Part shown: positions 1 through 10,531 of the stretch, in pieces
How positions within the stretch are numbered: position 1 is the stretch's first letter
Layout of the letters: the number at the start of each line of letters is the position of its first letter
NCBI GenBank assembly: GCA_033439685.1
Contig: JAUEDM010000002.1
Coordinates: 2,480,001 to 2,544,000 of the forward strand
DNA: 64,000 bases
DNA from: Apodospora peruviana
Taxonomy: Eukaryota; Ascomycota; Sordariomycetes; Sordariales; Lasiosphaeriaceae
Reading direction: 5' to 3'
Made by a program: the position numbers and the translations under genes
Notes under the pieces: generated by a model
Databases searched by the model: none
What the model was told of the DNA's origin: nothing
Seen by the model: the letters and a program-made list of their open reading frames with translations, nothing else

Positions 1-3000
1 ACTTTTCTGCATGCACAAACCAAACATCTGGCAAGTTTCTTGACGACAAAACAAAAAACCGAACGCCTTACCTCCATTTGATTTGTACATACATACGCTT
101 TACGATTGTTGATTATTCGCCAATTGCCGATCACTTCGCCTGGCCGCCCTGATTTGTTCGGACCACCACCTAACCCATAACCCAACCTCACTCAAATTGA
201 CTAAACCTCCCTCCGCGTGCCGCGTACCGCCGCCATCGTGATATGCCTCGTTCTTTCTTGCCTAACCCGATGTGCGGGCGGGCGTGGCCTAGTCACCCCG
301 GGTTGGTAGGGCATCACGGGTGGCGAAAGTGGTGAGCAGTCTCCTTTGATCGGTTAGGGACAAGAAACAACAACCACCATGAATGATATCCCATGGCGTG
401 GGGTAACTCACCAATCTATTACTAGTAACTAGTATACCATGCGGTTGGTTGTATATCCTCGATTGGCAACGCAAGAGGTTTTTGTTCGGGTTGGGCTGGA
501 CAAAATATTATCCCCATGATCAAAACAAACACATCAATCGTCCCTTGAGCCTCACTCGGGCTTGCTTGTATCATTGGGCGTAGAGGTATCTATCGTCGAC
601 CTCTTTTTACCAATCCGGGGAACGCCAATGGAGCAGAAAGCAAGGCTGCTTGGAAACGCTTAGGTCTCCAGGAAGACATTAAGATTGTTTGTTTGCACTG
701 AATCTGTCTCTACCTATTCTTACATGAAAGCTAAGAAATATACCAACCGCAGTCTCCACCGAAAGGATCTAAACCTACCGTATCGTATGTAAGGCATGTC
801 GGCCTGTAGCATAAGGTCCGCAGTTTGTAAGGAATGGTTGGGCAGGTAGGTAGGTACAGATACTTTCTTATGCCGGTAACGGTACATTTAAACTGCCTCA
901 GCAACCACAAGTAGTAGCTAGTGAGGTCACAACGACACCATGATGGGTTCGAACCAGACTGCTCGCAAAACGGACAAAGCCAGCTAGCTAACTGCTATCC
1001 TCGCACTCGCTCCCCAACCCAGGAGATTTCACCCTCCTACTCAAGTGAATATGGCAAGGAGAGAACGAGCAATTTGTGCAGTCTTGTTTTGCGTGTAGGT
1101 ACGTATGGTAAGGAGATACCGGGAGGTGATTGGTTGACTGGCTGGCTGCTTGGTTGGGGTTGTTTGCAGGCAGCTCAGCTCGGCTCGTTCGTTTATTTAC
1201 CCAACCGAACATTTACCCCTTTTTTTGTCTTGTCATTCATGCTCTCTTTTTTCGGTCACCAAGCTGCCTCGCTCGTGTGGATTAGGTACCTTACACATAT
1301 TCATCACATCTTCATGACCATGAATAAAACACTTCGCAGTGAGGTCAGCATCTGCGAAACAACACGAAAGAGAACCAAACTCAAAAGAAACAGATAAATC
1401 ACTCAGCTGGCTAATTAACTGGCATTGATATATCCCGTTGAATATTGTCATCTGCGCCATTCTGCGCCGTTTATCCCAACACCAAGCAACACAGCAAATC
1501 ACAATACAATACCGGTCGGGCACATGGAACGATAACCGCTTGAAGTCTGAACAAGGAACGGTGACAGTCTTGCGCGTGAGCAGGGGATACCAGTGCGAAA
1601 CATAGGTACCATTGGTTCTCGGCGAATAAAATAGCGCAAAAATGTATAAATCCATTATATTCCCAACCACAAAATCCTTTCAGCCTTCCCAAGCCATGCT
1701 ATGCACCTCCGTCCGGACGAGCCGTTTTCTCACCGCCATCCACATAAACTCTGTTTTTCTTGTGCCCCCATTTTTTCTCTCCAAACCTTTATCGGACCCA
1801 TACCAACAAGCCAACATTCACCAAGCCAGGGCGTAATCACAGTGTGTCCTCCTAAGAGCAGAAAGAAGATTGCTGATTTTGTGTAATCAGTTCTGTACCT
1901 AGACACCTACGTACCTTAGGTATCCGCGTCATCTACGGCCAGGACCCGGTCAGAGAGACAAGTGTTCGGATAGGGCGGCTGTCCAGCCTAGCCCAAACCA
2001 GTACGCCGGATTTTAGCAGGCAAGGCAAACAGAGTGAGCTGATGACCAGGTTTAAGGCGAGCTGAACTGAGCAAGGTAGTGTAAGAGTCGGGCAAAGATT
2101 GCGTCTCCCGAGAAGAAGTCGCGCGACGCCGCCGCCCATCTACCAGCGAGTAGAGAGAAACGACAAGGTAAGAAAAAGAAAGAAGAAAAAGAAAGAAGAA
2201 AAAGAAAACAAAAGCGGACTTGACAGAACCCAGTACCTGGACTGCAGAAATACAGAGCAAACGTCCACACGTCACGGACGCTCATGGTTGCGATAGCGTT
2301 TTAAATCCAAGGCGCCGGTGCCCAGCGTTGTCGTGAGAACATTGGTGTGATTGTAATCACAAGGCCTCACCCCCAAACTATCGTGTGGTTTTCGTCCACC
2401 AGAAGGCCCTGAGATCGACAGCAAGCCTCAGCCAAATCACCAATATGTGGTAACAATTGGGTCACCAGTGGTGATGATCTCGTCGAAGAGGGGAAGCCTG
2501 GATGTGTGCGTTGGAGGAATGTATGTGTGATGCACCCGATATGGCAGAGAGTTTTAGGCCACATGGCAGTAATACTACAACAGGGAAAGAGCTTGCTTGG
2601 GCCACGAGGGGACAAGCGCGTAGCAACCCAGGCAAAGCAATCGATCGACACAGCCGAGTTCACGAGTTGTGTGTGCGTGTATGTGTGGGTGACTGGGTGT
2701 GGTTGCAAAAGAGGAAAGGAATTAGAGATGACATGCTCAATAAACTGCCGACCGACTCCACAACTTCCTGGATGTGTAAGATATCATATATACACAAGAT
2801 CGCAGCGGGAACGCAAGCTTACCGAGATACCGCCAGAGATCGATTCAAGCCACAGGGACCCGGGTTCCCGTAACGTGTAGTTCATCAGGCTAGTTGATAG
2901 GGCTGCATACCACTGGTGTCACTGGACACTCGACAAATGAGTGTGATGGGGAGAGGACGGCCAATGACTGGCAGCGGCGGCACGCATCTTTTGCATATAG

Positions 3001-3486
3001 GTCAAAAATTCGGGTTGCGATTGAACTCGAAGGGAAAAAGCAGGACAGAAAAGGTTGTCTGGTGTGGCCCTCGAAACCGGGAAATTGAGAAGCACCGAGG
3101 GAAATTGGCGGTCCCGGCTTCTGGCGGACGAGGCGAAAAGTGAGGCGGACTGCGTCCATGTGCAGAATGAACCAGTGAGAGGAGACGACGGCAACCACGG
3201 TCCCGATACTACAATTGCAGTAGCTATGGCCTGCAGCAGCATATGCCTAAGTGGCTAGACCAGACATGGCGGTGTAGGTAAGAAAGGGTATACTTGTTCG
3301 TGACATTTGATTCGGAAGCCTCCCCAAAAGGTAAACACGCTCCAACTGGTCGTTGCCGGCCGACGTGCCGGCTTCAACGCAGCATAAATAAGAGCCGATT
3401 TCCCATGAACTGTGGCATATAAACCACGCCAGAGCAAAGACTCGGTCGGTTCTTTACTTCTCTCATCTCAATGCACCCACGCGAAC
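1..3486. other. Gene-poor spacer
   Basis: I see no convincing gene here. The open frames are short, mostly begin at non-ATG codons, overlap on both strands and match no family I know. The stretch contains several copies of a TAGGTA/TACCTA-type motif (for example near 845-860 and 1910-1922) and a purine-rich run near 2170-2215. An undetected short multi-exon gene cannot be excluded. Confidence 0.5.
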
Positions 3487-3991
3487 ATGTCGTCCTCTTC
3501 ATCCATGAACAAGTACTGGATCCCTCATCTGGACATCCACAAGAAAGTCATCACGCAAGAGCTTCAGTATTATCTTGGGCCTCAAGCGACAGTGAGGCCG
3601 TTTACACGAGAGGTGCGAGGAGGACCTTCCTCAAACTTCAAGCTTGGCTGACGGAGACGACCCAGGGAGAAGATGGATTCCTGATCACGACTCCCGGGCC
3701 TTGCCTGACCGATGTGAGCGGCCCGTGCACGCAACAGTCTTGTGCTGTCTTCAAGACTGACATGACAATGTCCAGGAGCAGATAGATGACATCTGCGTCA
3801 AGTCTAAGGAGATGTGGGAGAGACAGGCAGCAGCGCGAGCAACTAGCAGCTCAGATAAGCCTCTGAAGCGGCCGCTTCACCAACCGGTCCTCATCTCGAA
3901 AGCAGGACCCAGCGAATCGTCGAGGCGAAGAAGGGACGATCGATGGCCCAACGACTCCAGAAGCAGGCAGGACGAAAGGCGCCGATACTGA
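3487..3991 (+). CDS. Conserved fungal protein of unknown function, 129 residues
   Basis: Three exons join in phase 0: 3487-3612, 3666-3713 and 3776-3991. Donors are GTGCGA and GTGAGC; acceptors are CCAG and TCCAG. The N-terminal half is well structured: a KYWIPHLDIHKKVITQEL block, a YYLGPQATVRPFTRE block, then GEDGFLITTPGPCLTDEQ and DDICVKSKEMWERQA. The last 50 residues are basic, Ser/Arg-rich and probably disordered. I recall similar short proteins in many filamentous ascomycetes but know no function. No signal peptide or membrane segment is visible. The start is the first ATG that opens this frame, and the exact agreement of all three exon phases is the main support. Confidence in the gene is fairly high; none is claimed for the function. 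Confidence 0.75.
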
Positions 3992-5036
3992 ACGTGATAC
4001 CCCAGACAGAAGACGATAGGCGGACGCCGAGATTGTTGGACAAGATTTGACCAGGTGTTTGGGACGGCGGCTTGAGCGAAGGAGTGCATGAGACTGCCTC
4101 ATGCAGCACGAAAGCGCACCATGTCGTGTTCATTCATTGTACGGTCACGACCTAGGTTGAGATCAAGGAGGACACGAGGAGGACAAATAGGGGACCAGAT
4201 TTGTTGACCGTAGGTGCTTGGAAGGCGCATATGCTATATCGAGTTTGTGGTGGCATGGCGGTAGCGGTTTTGGCGGTGGACCAGCGACATCATGCCATCT
4301 GGCGCTGCGGGAGCCCAATAGACACCGCATTTTCCTATCTTCGGCGGATAAGTGCATATACGCACGTCGGACTCTGCAACATAGAAGAGAGCTAGCCGTA
4401 TTTTGAGCGGTCCACAATCCCAATTGGATCACCCAGTGGTATTCGTGCGTCCCAGGCCCGACAGACTCAATTGTGCGAAACCAATATAGGTGATTGTGGG
4501 CTTTGGCCTGCCACTGCGCGGAATGGACACCGAAGGCAGCTGCGCCAACCTTGCAGCCGCCGGATGCTCAATCGGCGATGACGAGTGGTTGCGTCCGTCA
4601 TCTCGGGACCTTTACCATCCAATCAACGGAGCTCAGTCAGTGTTCAGCCTGGAAATTGCTCGACCTTTGCGACGACTAGCGTGGCACCGCGTCGAGCGCC
4701 CACCAAAGCAGCAGACAGAGCTCATATAACCCATCGGAGCCAGAAAGTCTTTCTCTCATCCATTAGGGACAGGCCAGATGGTTTCCGCGACACCGAACGC
4801 CGTACCAGGCGGTCTCACAACATATGCCGTAACACTCGACCGGAATTCTTGCCCGATGCCGCTGGACGGGAGGTGGTACTCGGAAGGCGGATCGAAGGAC
4901 GGGTGTAGGTTCCGGTCCTACCTCCCATAGTTCAAAAAGGGCGATGTAACGATGCCCGGATAGGAGTGCGGCGATTCGCTATTGTCTGGGAGAAGGTAAA
5001 AGGTATCTGACCACTGGCGCCGCCCGGGGCGAGCCT
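3992..5036. other. Spacer, no gene seen
   Basis: About 1 kb between the 3' ends of two convergent genes. Only short overlapping frames occur, with no recognisable protein and no repeat. Confidence 0.5.
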
Positions 5037-5640
5037 TCATTCCTTCAAAACCTTCACGGATGTTTCGTATCGCGTCACATCCAGTGGTCCAGCCGACCAG
5101 AGAAGAAGAGCTTGTATTCGAACAGCTGCGTCTCCAGAATTTGGTTTCTCGTCGGTTAAAGGAGAGATGCGAGTGATGTATCCGATCACGTTCACCCACT
5201 CTCCGGTGCGTGTCTGATCCGACTTGAGACCTTCCAGGACGAGGTTGACATCCACGAAGGCATGGACAAAACAGACATCTTTGGGCCGGTGGTGCTCCAA
5301 CGTCACGACGCCTGAAGTCGGCGAGTAAGAAGTGACACTGGAGTCTACCAGTTAGTGTCGTGCTTGCAAGCATAGCCCAAATGCATGATGGGAACTGTTG
5401 GCAATGTGTCAAGCACTTTGACAAGAGCTATAGCCACTCTCTTTTGGCGGGGCACATTTTGCTTTTCCTTTTTGCTCCATCCTCGGGTTGGTTGTTTTTC
5501 TCCAGCAGTAACAGACAAGGCGAGTTGCTTTGAAACGAGAGGACGACTTACCATGCCAGAAACCTGACCTTGTCTCCCACCGCTTTGGACGGCAGGTCAG
5601 AGAGCAGACAGAGCTGAGAGGGCAGAGGTCCGTTGGACAT
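5037..5640 (-). CDS. TEN1: CST telomere-capping complex subunit TEN1
   Basis: Two exons (5552-5640 and 5037-5337, minus strand) give 129 residues, the usual size of fungal Ten1. Ten1 is an OB-fold protein that works with Stn1 (and Cdc13/Ctc1) to protect chromosome ends and promote fill-in of the C-strand. The sequence begins MSNGPLPSQLCLLSDLPSKA, followed by a GDKVRFLACVTSY strand, VVTLEHH, DVNLVLEGLKSDQTRTGEWV and NVIGYI. It ends with IQALLLWSAGPLDVTRYE, the order expected for the Ten1 OB-fold. The 214-nt intron is long for this window. Its donor is GTAAGT; a CTAAC branch site lies just before the acceptor, which I place at 5338 because it alone keeps the frame. The upstream region is shared with SNF7 (divergent). 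Confidence 0.82.
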
Positions 5641-6400
5641 GAAGTCGATGACAAATATAAGCTGCAAGTCTAGAGTTGCTCACATTTCCGCGGGTTGAAA
5701 TGGCAAAATTTGCAGGATTAGAAGTGGCCTCAAAGTTGAGGTTCAGGTTGTTTTGAAGTGCTCTAATAAAGTCGAAGGAACTCCGAAGCTGGAGCCTGCC
5801 TGTAGCTTTATCGCGTTCAACAGGCCGCCAGCTGCCACTTAGCTCTGTCACCTGTGTTCCGACTCCGAGCGGGCAGCTGTTAATGTCACATGACCCACCG
5901 GGTGATCCTCGGATTTCGGGAGTCCGCTGTCGTTGGTTTGTTTGCCGGTGAAAGGCGAAACCTAGCGTGGTCATGGCCATGTGACCTTGTTGGAACGTCC
6001 TAGATCATCTTGCATCACAAGGCCCTGATAGGCACCTATCTGCGACCTCAAACCGGCTCTCGAGTGCCTCGTCACCAGAAACCATCGAATACTCCTGCCT
6101 ACTCCCTTGCCGGCCTTTACTATCGACGAATATCCTCGCTCCACACGCCGCTGTCAACCTCTGCTTCGCTGCCTGAACCTGCCTCCGAAGGTTGGAGGTA
6201 ACCTTGGCAACCTTACGTTAGGCTTCGACCCCGCCAAAACGTGGGGAGTCGTCATCGCCAAACTCGGAGAGACCTTTCCGTCAACACCACCCAAGCCCGA
6301 CGACGTGTAACAACAACGAGCCCGCGAAAGCTCGATACTAATCGCCCAAACCTCCTATCGTCTCTCATTGTTACCAGTTCCCGAGCTCTTATCAGTAATC
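5641..6400. promoter_or_regulatory. Divergent promoter region of TEN1 and SNF7
   Basis: A 760-bp spacer lies between the start codons of TEN1 (minus) and SNF7 (plus), so it must hold both promoters. The SNF7-proximal part is rich in CT and CCTGCC tracts. No clear TATA box is visible. Confidence 0.5.
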
Positions 6401-7330
6401 ATGTGGGGCTGGTTTGGCGGCGCGGCTGCGTCGAAGCAGAAGAACACCCCCAAGAATGCCATCCTCGGGCTGCGGTCGCAGCTGGACATGCTCCAGAAGC
6501 GAGAGAGGCATCTGCAGAACCAGATAGACGAGCAGGATGCCATCGCGCGGAAGAATGTGACCACAAACAAAAATGGTAGGTAGCCTCTCTCCGTCCATCC
6601 CCTCCATTTCGCCCACTTGGCTCGCTTGGGATAGCGCCTTTGTTTCTGTAATCAAGATGCCCGATCTGACATGTACTCGTTCACAAAACAGCTGCCAAAG
6701 CCGCATTAAAACGCAAGAAGCAATCCGAACACTCCCTGGAGCAGACCCTCGGCCAAATCGGAACTCTGGAGGCGCAAATAAACGCGATCGAATCGGCGAA
6801 TATCAACCGGGAGACGCTTGCCGCGATGGAGAGGGCAGGAGACGCCATGAGCAAGATACATGGCAAGCTCACGCCTGAGAAGGTCGATGAGACAATGTGC
6901 GTCGTTTTACTAGTCCTAACACGGCATTATGATTTCCGTGGTGTGGTAGCTAGGGTGCTGACATGACGTACGTGCACAGGGCCAAACTCCAAGATCAAAT
7001 TCAACTCAGCGAGGAAATCGTGGAGGCCATGAACGGTATACAGGTCGGTAACCCGATCGACGAAGAAGACCTCGAGGCCGAGATGGAGGCGATGCAGCAG
7101 GAGCAGCTAGACGAGCAGATGCTCAAGACGGGGACCGTTCCCGTCTCAGACCAGATCCAGCGCATGCCTGCAGTGGCCAACGGAGAACGTAAGGCCATCC
7201 TTCTCTAAACTCTGACGATGTGTGGACTTGGGGCTAACGATGTATCACAGCCAAAGGAAAGGCACCTGCGATCGAGGAGGACGACGAGGAAGCAGAGCTC
7301 AGGAAGCTCCAGGCCGAGATGGCTATGTGA
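6401..7330 (+). CDS. SNF7: ESCRT-III subunit SNF7/VPS32
   Basis: Four exons (6401-6575, 6692-6896, 6980-7188, 7251-7330) join exactly in frame to give 222 residues, normal for Snf7. The protein polymerises on endosomal membranes in ESCRT-III, driving multivesicular-body budding, and in fungi it also serves pH signalling with Rim20/PalA. The N-terminus MWGWFGG is the hydrophobic membrane-inserting anchor. A basic helix follows (LRSQLDMLQKRERHLQNQID), then the long helical core with LEQTLGQIGTLEAQINAIE and AMERAGDAMSKIHGKLTPEKV, and an acidic linker. The end, ELRKLQAEMAM, is a MIM1-type helix that binds Vps4. The second-exon donor splits the ATG of a Met codon. Introns are 116, 83 and 62 nt. 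Confidence 0.95.
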
Positions 7331-10300
7331 TGCAGGGGTTCTGCTTGGCTAGGATGTGCGTTGAAGGGTGGTTCTTACGCCTCGGCATTGCACACGAGCA
7401 TTGTGATAACGCTATTGGAAGGGAGGCGAGGCGCACACTACACAGACGTTTTCTTTTGCATGGTCCCATACCCGACACCAGTTTGATCCGGTGGTGGGTT
7501 GGTAATGATGTTTTGTTCAGAGGAGGGATATCAGGGTCTCTAGAGGGTTGTAGGCGGCGGGAGTTTTTTTTTTTTTTATCTCGCCTTCTTTTCTTCTGTC
7601 ATCTCTACCTACTACCGTCCTTCAAGTATTGGCTCCAAGGCGGGGGCGACGGCGGCGTTCAAGGCTTAGTTGGGTCGGAGGTGTCTATGTAAGAAGGCCA
7701 TGCGAGTTACGATACTGCCGTGCTGTCACTGCTGTGCTGTGTCATGTTCTGCCATGGATGCTGGGTGATTGCTATTACTGAATTTGTCGCTTTGCCCTGC
7801 AGCACGCTCACCCAGGCTGGTCCAGTTCGAGGCCGGAGAGGTTACGGTTTACAAATGTGGTTGAATTGTGCCCATTCCGTTCAGAAGGTTGATCGGCTTC
7901 CTCTGAGCTCTGGGCGCGGCGCGTCTTGGATTATTATCGTGAGTATTCTGTACTGTGGAACTCTAAACTGCTCAACTGCCGCAGCGGCACCATCTGCCCC
8001 AGCCTCGCTGCATCTACTACTCCGTAGGTCTAATCTTTTGCAACAAGACCCTTGAAGGCTTAGATAGACATGGGCATAGTTACCTAGATGAGTGTTAGTG
8101 TGATATTGGTATGGATACCTTACCAGCGGTACCTACCTAATTAATCGATAGTCTTACAGTTGAAAACATGCCTGTTTATTCCGTACACACCGCTTGTTTG
8201 TTTTCTGTTTTGTTTGTTTTTCGGTGGTCATATCTTATTTGGCGCCAGCAAGCCCGCCAGGGTTGGAAGCAAAATCAGAAGCCCGGCTCGTTGCGTGGTG
8301 GAGGGGGGTGAAGTGAGGTTGGTGAGGTTGGTGAGGTTGGTGTCTTTTCGGTGAAATGAGCCTCGGGACAGCCCGGGAGATGGATCCAGCCTCGTGGAAA
8401 TGCGGCCACGGTTGATATCTTTGACATGTCAGCTGGTTGGTTGGATGCAGATCCGATGATACCTCCACATGGATGGGGTAAGTGATGGATTGATCATTCA
8501 TGTTTCTCCTTTTCCCGGTGAAAATACTCCATATAACAAAAAGAGAACAAAGATGAGGTTGGACCGTCGCGAGTTCGAGCACTTGGAAGTTGGATTTGTG
8601 GTTGCACGACCTGGAAACAGAGAATGGTCGGCCTTGAAGTTTTGTGTGCATGAATTCTCATCTACCACTTGTTCTGGGATCCCTTCTGTTTCTTCTTTAT
8701 GCGATCTTCATTCTTCAATGCTCGTGCGGGGAGAGCGGGGGAGAAAGTCAAAAATCTCCATTTCAAGCCTGGAAGGGAGGAGCATCTGACTCTGCTGAAT
8801 CTTGTTTTCTCACAGGCCGTAGTGTAGCTTCCATTGTTGACTTTGTTACAACCCCACATCCCCAACGCCCGGGTCGGGTTGATAGTGTCGTTCCCAATTC
8901 ATCAGTCTCTCATTTGGCAATCCGTGTCGCTTCCATATTTCCCTCACAAAAAAAACGAGACATCGAGCAAAACACTACTCACAGGCCAATGCCCCGTTCA
9001 CAGGATCTCGCGTCGAGCATCGTCGGCACACCACCGTGTTGCGCGCATTAACCACCCGTCCCGGATGTACTGAAAATTCTCGATGCTGTCTCGCTTGCTG
9101 CTGCCCCACGTCGTGTCGAGGATGAATGGATGTCCGATTTCGCTGGCGTGCAACCTCATCAACTGTGAGCACCGTCACGCTTTGAGCCAGGCCCGTCAGC
9201 GGCTGCAAGGATCTCCGTGACGACGAGCTAGAGGCGACCACGTAGCACACGCCAACTCGCACAATATCTGCACGATGCCATAGGTAGGCCTAGGTCTACC
9301 CGGCCACCCCTCCGGGAGGGACGGGTCTACCCTTCATCCGCACATGAAAGCCAAATGCATTCATCACATTGCATACACCTCCCCGGCTTTTGTACCTGGA
9401 TGCCCGCCGAGACACCGTCAGGACCGAATCCAGGAACCAGTCGGGATACCTGTCCGAGAAGAGCGACGGCAGGGTGAAGGGTGGTCCATTGGGGCCCAAT
9501 GGAGACGAATATCATCCCAATTCTCCCCAACCAATGGCTAGTGCAAGGCTCGCGAGACTGAAGCTCGGCCTGATATCCCATGTTTGCAAAGCTGCAAGCA
9601 CCACAGCGCAGAATCTCTTTGCTTCCTTCTTCGTGCCAAACACAGCAACAGTCAGTAACGTGGTGTGTTTGAGCTGCGGAGAGCTCGAGGCATTGTCCAG
9701 TGGGCAGCTAGCACCAAGTCGCCGTCAATCTCTGCCTCGTCATATCGTCCAATCTGCCCTCGGGCTCCATCGCGGTAATTGTGTGGTTGGTCCGTCAGGC
9801 CGCCATTCACAATTGGGGCTCAGGTTCAATCAATGCCTCGCAGCCGTGGCCGCCTCTCTGTCTCATTGTGATAGCTCCTCCTCCTCTTTGGCTCGTTGTC
9901 CAACCCCCATTGCGACGTGGCGCCACTGCAGAGCGTGGGCCAATCTTCCCCAGCACGACACAGTCACTTGAGCTAAAAGGATTGCCGCAATGGAACTGGC
10001 TCCGTGGGGTTCGCTGTTCAGGGTCTGGTGTTTTTGCTGGGGTGTAATTGCACGATTGTGTATCCGTAGTACGGATACCCAGGACGGGGTCTAATAAGGC
10101 GGCATGCCAAGTCGACATGCAATGCCCTTTTTTTCTGGGGACACCCCATCACCCCGAGCTTTTTTTCCATAACAAAACAAATCCAAAAGTTTTTTCTTCA
10201 CCCCGAGAACTTCTCTACGAACAGTCAAGGTGAAGGAGAAGTACAATCTTCCTTCGTGATTTAGTGTAAGCCCCCGCACCGCCGTGTCTTTTCCCCAGAG

Positions 10301-10531
10301 AAAGTCCCAGATATTTGCTTCTGGCGGCCAACCACAGGACGTACGGGACACCACACTCACACACTCGCACCACCCGCGCAGACATTGCATACATACTACG
10401 GTACATGCCATACCTCCTCCATTAATACCTACCCGACCGCACCATCAAACCACCAACCACGGCCCAAGGCCCCACCTTTTCCTTTAGTGGCCATCTGCAG
10501 CTTTCCGACACCTACGACGAAGCCGTTCTGC
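7331..10531. other. Long spacer
   Basis: This stretch holds the SNF7 3' region, a poly-T run near 7566-7578, a short GTGAGGTTG tandem repeat (8313-8342), and the long leader of the giant downstream gene. The largest open frame (9369-9971, plus) starts at a non-ATG codon and has no recognisable composition, so I do not call it. The last 150 bases are CA/CC-rich, as in fungal 5' leaders. Confidence 0.45.
8313..8342. repeat. 9-bp tandem repeat (GTGAGGTTG)
   Basis: Three perfect copies of GTGAGGTTG plus a partial fourth lie in non-coding DNA. Confidence 0.8.

Noticed and set aside
941..960. T-arm-like GGTTCGAACC word, considered as a possible tRNA
   Set aside because: No matching acceptor, D or anticodon stems can be found around it.
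4918..5424. 168-codon minus-strand frame overlapping TEN1
   Set aside because: It lies in a different frame from the Ten1 OB-fold sequence and starts at a non-ATG codon; a shadow of the TEN1 exon and its intron.
9369..9971. 200-codon plus-strand frame upstream of the giant gene
   Set aside because: It begins at TTG, overlaps frames of similar quality on both strands, and shows no family resemblance.
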